NCBI GenBank assembly: GCA_964544885.1
Contig: CAZJDX010000005.1
Span: forward strand, 62,001-126,000
From: QQVM01 sp964544885
GTDB lineage: Bacteria; Bacteroidota; Bacteroidia; AKYH767-A; 2013-40CM-41-45
DNA length: 64,000 bases
Direction: 5' to 3'
Part shown: positions 61,371-64,000 of the stretch, piece by piece
Layout of the letters: each line of letters starts with the position of its first letter
Position numbering within the stretch: the first letter of the stretch is position 1
The notes under the pieces: generated by a model
The model's input: the letters and a program-made list of their open reading frames with translations, nothing else
Database searches by the model: none
What the model was told of the DNA's origin: nothing
Translations under genes and position numbers: made by a program

Positions 61371-62129
61371 TCAGGAATAAACCGGTGTGTTCCAGATCTC
61401 CCAGGCTTTTTCAGCCTGCAGTCTCAGCATCCGGAATCCATTATGAATAAAGGCACCTGATTCCTTTGACTTCTCCAAAAACCTGGTCTGGGCCGGATTA
61501 TAGATCAGGTCGAAGCACAGATTTTTATGAGTGAGAAACTCATACGGAATATTCGGGTAAGATTCGACATCAGGGTACATTCCCAGCGGTGTGGTATTGA
61601 CAATGATCTGAAAAGCCTTCATGGTATTCTGGTTCAGGTCGGCATAGCAATAATGAAAACGTGATTCTTCCCTGGTAACAAAGAAGTGTTCAATTCCCAG
61701 TTTTCGAAAAACATAACTTACCGCTTTGGCTGAACCGCCGGTTCCAAGGATGAGAGCCCTGCGGTGATGCGGTCGCAGGATAGGCCTGATGGCCAGTTCG
61801 AACCCCCAGGCATCGGTGTTGAATCCGTGCAATTCAACCTTTCCCGGATCCTGACGATTGATACGGATCGTATTTACCGCGCCTATCCTCTGTGAAATGT
61901 CGTCAAGCTGATCGAGCAGGGGTATGATATCCTGCTTGTAAGGAATGGTCACATTTAATCCTTCAAGGTCCGGATTCTCGTGTACGATCTTTTTCAGATC
62001 ATAAATGTTCTGAGTGTCATAATTTTCATAGATACAGTCTTCCCGACCTTCTCTCATGAATTTTTCAGTAAAATACTTCCTGGAGTAGGAATGCTCTAAT
62101 GGGTGACCGAATAAACCAAAACGTTTCAT
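61371..62129 (-). CDS. aroE: Shikimate dehydrogenase
   Basis: A 252-residue enzyme reducing 3-dehydroshikimate to shikimate with NADPH. Landmarks are LEHSYSRKYF near the N-terminus, the shikimate-binding NVTIPYKQDIIPLLD (catalytic Lys and conserved Asp), the nucleotide-binding ALILGTGGSAKAVSYVF, and VNTTPLGMYPDV. Length is at the low end of the family (~270), as common in Bacteroidetes. The stop is followed by a strong terminator at 61359-61331. dedA lies 23 bases upstream on the same strand, so the two are one unit. The chorismate synthase gene is at 50840-51931. Confidence 0.93.
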   Translation of the reverse strand: MKRFGLFGHPLEHSYSRKYFTEKFMREGREDCIYENYDTQNIYDLKKIVHENPDLEGLNVTIPYKQDIIPLLDQLDDISQRIGAVNTIRINRQDPGKVELHGFNTDAWGFELAIRPILRPHHRRALILGTGGSAKAVSYVFRKLGIEHFFVTREESRFHYCYADLNQNTMKAFQIIVNTTPLGMYPDVESYPNIPYEFLTHKNLCFDLIYNPAQTRFLEKSKESGAFIHNGFRMLRLQAEKAWEIWNTPVYS

Positions 62130-62152
62130 GTCGCAGATGAATAGTTAGTTTG

Positions 62153-62806
62153 TTATTGACTGGATGAAGATGAACCGGAGAATTTCGCTTTCAGGAATGC
62201 GAAAACCATCGGCAATAATGATAATACGATAATTCCAAGCACAACCATGGAGAAATTAGCCTTGACGAAAGGGTGGGAGCCAAATGCATAACCAAGCAAG
62301 GTAATCCCGCCAATCCACAATGTGTTTCCGATGAGGCTGAAAGCGACAAAACGTTTGTAAGTCATACTTCCAAGACCGGCAACAAATGGCGCGAAGGTTC
62401 TGAGAATAGGCATGAAACGTGCGATGATAACGGTAGTTCCACCGTGTTTCTCATAGAACTTGTGGGTTCTTTCAATGTACTCCGGATTGATAAGCTTTCG
62501 TTTCATCGACATAAGCTTATGGCCTGTGAAATTTCCTATAGCGTAATTTGTATTGTCACCTGTAAAGGCTGCGATAAATAATATCGCGATCAGCAGCACT
62601 ATGTTCAGCGATCCGGCAGCCGCCAGGGCTCCCGCAGCGAACAGGAGTGAATCTCCCGGAAGGAAAGGCGTAACCACAAGTCCAGTCTCACAAAAGATGA
62701 TCAATGCCAGAATAAGATAAGTAGCATTGTGATACTTACTTACCATTTCCAGAAGGTGTACATCAATGTGAAGGACAAAATCAATAAACTGTTCAATTAA
62801 CTCCAT
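62153..62806 (-). CDS. DedA family membrane protein
   Basis: A 217-residue membrane protein with about five hydrophobic segments. The family landmarks are FCETGLVVTPFLPGDSLLFAAGALAAAG and the later FAPFVAGLGSMTYKRFVAFSLIGNTLWIGGITLLGYAFGSHPFVKANF. DedA proteins (for example YqjA, YohD) are linked to membrane lipid flipping, undecaprenyl-phosphate recycling and proton homeostasis. The F/Y-R-x-x-x-P-type region reads RFMPILRTFAPF. Its start at 62806 is followed by a promoter element upstream; aroE is 23 bases downstream. Confidence 0.9.
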   Translation of the reverse strand: MELIEQFIDFVLHIDVHLLEMVSKYHNATYLILALIIFCETGLVVTPFLPGDSLLFAAGALAAAGSLNIVLLIAILFIAAFTGDNTNYAIGNFTGHKLMSMKRKLINPEYIERTHKFYEKHGGTTVIIARFMPILRTFAPFVAGLGSMTYKRFVAFSLIGNTLWIGGITLLGYAFGSHPFVKANFSMVVLGIIVLSLLPMVFAFLKAKFSGSSSSSQ

Positions 62807-62864
62807 TAAGTCAGGTTAAAAAAATATAATTTCGTACTATCCAGATAAGTTTCGCAGTGAGATG

Positions 62865-62872
62865 CAAAGGTA
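62865..62872 (-). promoter_or_regulatory. TACCTTTG element before dedA-aroE
   Basis: On the minus strand TACCTTTG (62872 to 62865) matches TAnnTTTG, about 60 bases before the dedA ATG. A TTG lies 16 bases upstream of it, one base short of the usual range. Confidence 0.55.
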
Positions 62873-63005
62873 CTAAACAATGCTCGTGCAACATAAAATT
62901 CACACTTAATTCTCCAGTGATTTCTGTTAATAAAATACTAAAATGCCTGAGAAATTTGGTCTAAATTCGTTCTGAATTCTGATTATCCTTTAACAAAGCT
63001 AAATT

Positions 63006-64000
63006 ATGAAATTCCGCGAGCATGACAGAGTGAGATTTCTCAATGATGTTGTAGAGGGAACTGTGACAAGAATACTCTCTAACAGCCGCATCGAAGTTAC
63101 TGATGATGACGGATTTTCTCATATCGTCCCGGAAAACAGCGTAGTTCTGATCGAATTCAGTCTTCAGAATGAAGATGTGATTGAAAATAGACCAGAGTCT
63201 GAAACTCCTGTTCAGAGCCACACTCAGTCGGAAATTGACAAACAGAAGGTAAAAAAGGGAAGTCCTTCCATCGTTTCTTCACTTGAACCCGACGAAACCA
63301 TTTATGCAGCCGTACTTCTTCAAAATGAGAAGGCTCTGCTAACCACTGACATAGACCTTTTTTTAGTCAATAATACGGCTTACATCCTCAATTTCACTGC
63401 ATCAAGACAGTTGGGAAACCTCAGGTTTGGAATCGGGGCCGCAACCATTCCGGCCAGAAGCGAAAAGTTTCTTGGAATTTTTTCTCAGGATGAATTGCAC
63501 CGTTTTAACGGATTTGAATTTCAGTTTTTGTTTTTTGGAGATCAGGAATACAGACCCAGGCCGCCTTTTGTAAAAAGCTTTTATATCAGTCCAAATGATT
63601 TTTTACATCCTGACTATCAGACCCGGCTACAGGGAAGATCCGGTGAGATACTCCTGATGCCTTTGTACACCTTGCATCAGGAGCCAGAACCCGACCTGGC
63701 AGCGCTGGTGGAAAAGTACAGGATGAGTGAACTGGAAAGCGAGAAGAGGAGTAAAGAATTATCATCGTCCGTTAGAGGCAAAGGATCAAGAGAAAAGTTC
63801 GTCATTCTTAACCGGCATAAAGTAGTCGATTTGCATATTGAAGAGTTATTGAAAGATACCAGCGGAATGAGCAATGCTCAGATCATTTCATATCAACTGA
63901 ATTACTTTATGAAAGAAATGGATCAGGCAATAGTACATAAATTCCACAAAATTACATTTATACATGGAGTGGGGGAAGGTATTCTGAAAAATGCAATCAG
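63006..64000 (+). CDS. DUF2027/Smr-domain protein (3' partial)
   Basis: A gene starting at ATG 63006 and running off the window; 331 codons are visible. The N-terminal ~90 residues are a small beta-rich domain beginning KFREHDRVRFLNDVVEGTVTRI and a spacer, the next ~170 form the DUF2027 core (landmarks TIYAAVLLQNEKAL, EFQFLFFGDQEYRPRPPFVKSF), and the C-terminal part begins the Smr nuclease domain with KVVDLHIEELL and HKITFIHGVGEGILKNAI. Smr domains nick or bind nucleic acids; the DUF2027-Smr fusion is typical of Bacteroidetes and is of unclear function. No upstream promoter of consensus type was found. Confidence 0.88.
   Translation, partial: MKFREHDRVRFLNDVVEGTVTRILSNSRIEVTDDDGFSHIVPENSVVLIEFSLQNEDVIENRPESETPVQSHTQSEIDKQKVKKGSPSIVSSLEPDETIYAAVLLQNEKALLTTDIDLFLVNNTAYILNFTASRQLGNLRFGIGAATIPARSEKFLGIFSQDELHRFNGFEFQFLFFGDQEYRPRPPFVKSFYISPNDFLHPDYQTRLQGRSGEILLMPLYTLHQEPEPDLAALVEKYRMSELESEKRSKELSSSVRGKGSREKFVILNRHKVVDLHIEELLKDTSGMSNAQIISYQLNYFMKEMDQAIVHKFHKITFIHGVGEGILKNAI

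Noticed and set aside
1..64000. Mobile elements, prophage or defence systems
   Set aside because: No transposase, integrase, phage, toxin-antitoxin, restriction or CRISPR-associated gene was recognised in any frame, and no terminal inverted repeats with target duplications were seen.

Overview
The window is a gene-dense stretch of a Bacteroidota (Bacteroidetes) chromosome. The evidence is a type IX secretion C-terminal domain on a PKD-repeat protein, a PorE-like TPR/PD40/OmpA protein, Bacteroidetes-type ClpS, GlmM and OstA-like proteins, a bacillithiol gene (bshA), and repeated promoters of the Bacteroidetes form TTG-N(17-23)-TAnnTTTG. Shine-Dalgarno sequences are mostly absent. I see no transposase, integrase, phage gene, CRISPR array, rRNA or defence locus. 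It reads as core chromosome, probably of an environmental or metagenome-derived member of the phylum.

Layout. 1-6.8 kb: the 3' part of a triple-SPOR protein, clpS, an M48 lipoprotein protease, tRNA-Arg(ACG), glmM and a NifS-type cysteine desulfurase. 6.8-11.8 kb (minus): one co-directional run holding split transketolase (N half, C half) with a von Willebrand A protein between the halves, then an ECF sigma factor, its probable anti-sigma and a small Spy-like exported protein. 12-17.7 kb: an S4 RNA-binding protein, an AI-2E family transporter, an OstA-like protein and priA. 17.7-21.7 kb: a 1324-residue PKD-repeat surface protein for type IX secretion. 22-31 kb: a lone Opp/Dpp-type permease, tpiA-prmA-giant exported protein (1493 residues), plsY, and a TPR membrane protein. 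31-36 kb: a GH3/beta-lactamase fusion, bshA, hemJ. 36-39.7 kb (minus): a YciH/SUI1 protein, then a very tight trio of a DgkA-type kinase, a YegS/DagK-type kinase and an LTA-synthase-like transferase. 39.7-41.6 kb: small lipoproteins, two of them tandem paralogues, and a 42-residue FeoB-associated-type Cys membrane protein. 41.6-46 kb: fused 2-oxoacid dehydrogenase E1 and a membrane patatin. 46-49.6 kb (minus): hutI, a DUF6265-like lipoprotein, ftcD. 49.6-57.6 kb: a co-directional run of a geranylgeranyl-reductase-family flavoprotein (with no normal start codon), aroC, an AsmA protein, a PorE-like protein and a DUF2279 protein. 57.6-64 kb: rhodanese, RDD, GNAT, uvrB, aroE, DedA and a 5' partial Smr/DUF2027 protein.

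How genes may work together. The lipid-kinase/LTA-synthase trio could form a diacylglycerol-recycling module for an envelope headgroup transfer, which would be unusual in a Gram-negative phylum. The PKD protein and the PorE-like protein imply a type IX secretion system elsewhere in the genome. The tkt/VWA/sigma run may couple sugar-phosphate metabolism with an envelope-stress regulator. Most of the window is ordinary housekeeping, and I found no single clear new system. The best leads are the lipid trio, the six-gene minus-strand run at 6.8-11.8 kb, the giant exported protein, the flavoprotein with a possible ATT start, and the tandem Ala/Glu lipoproteins.
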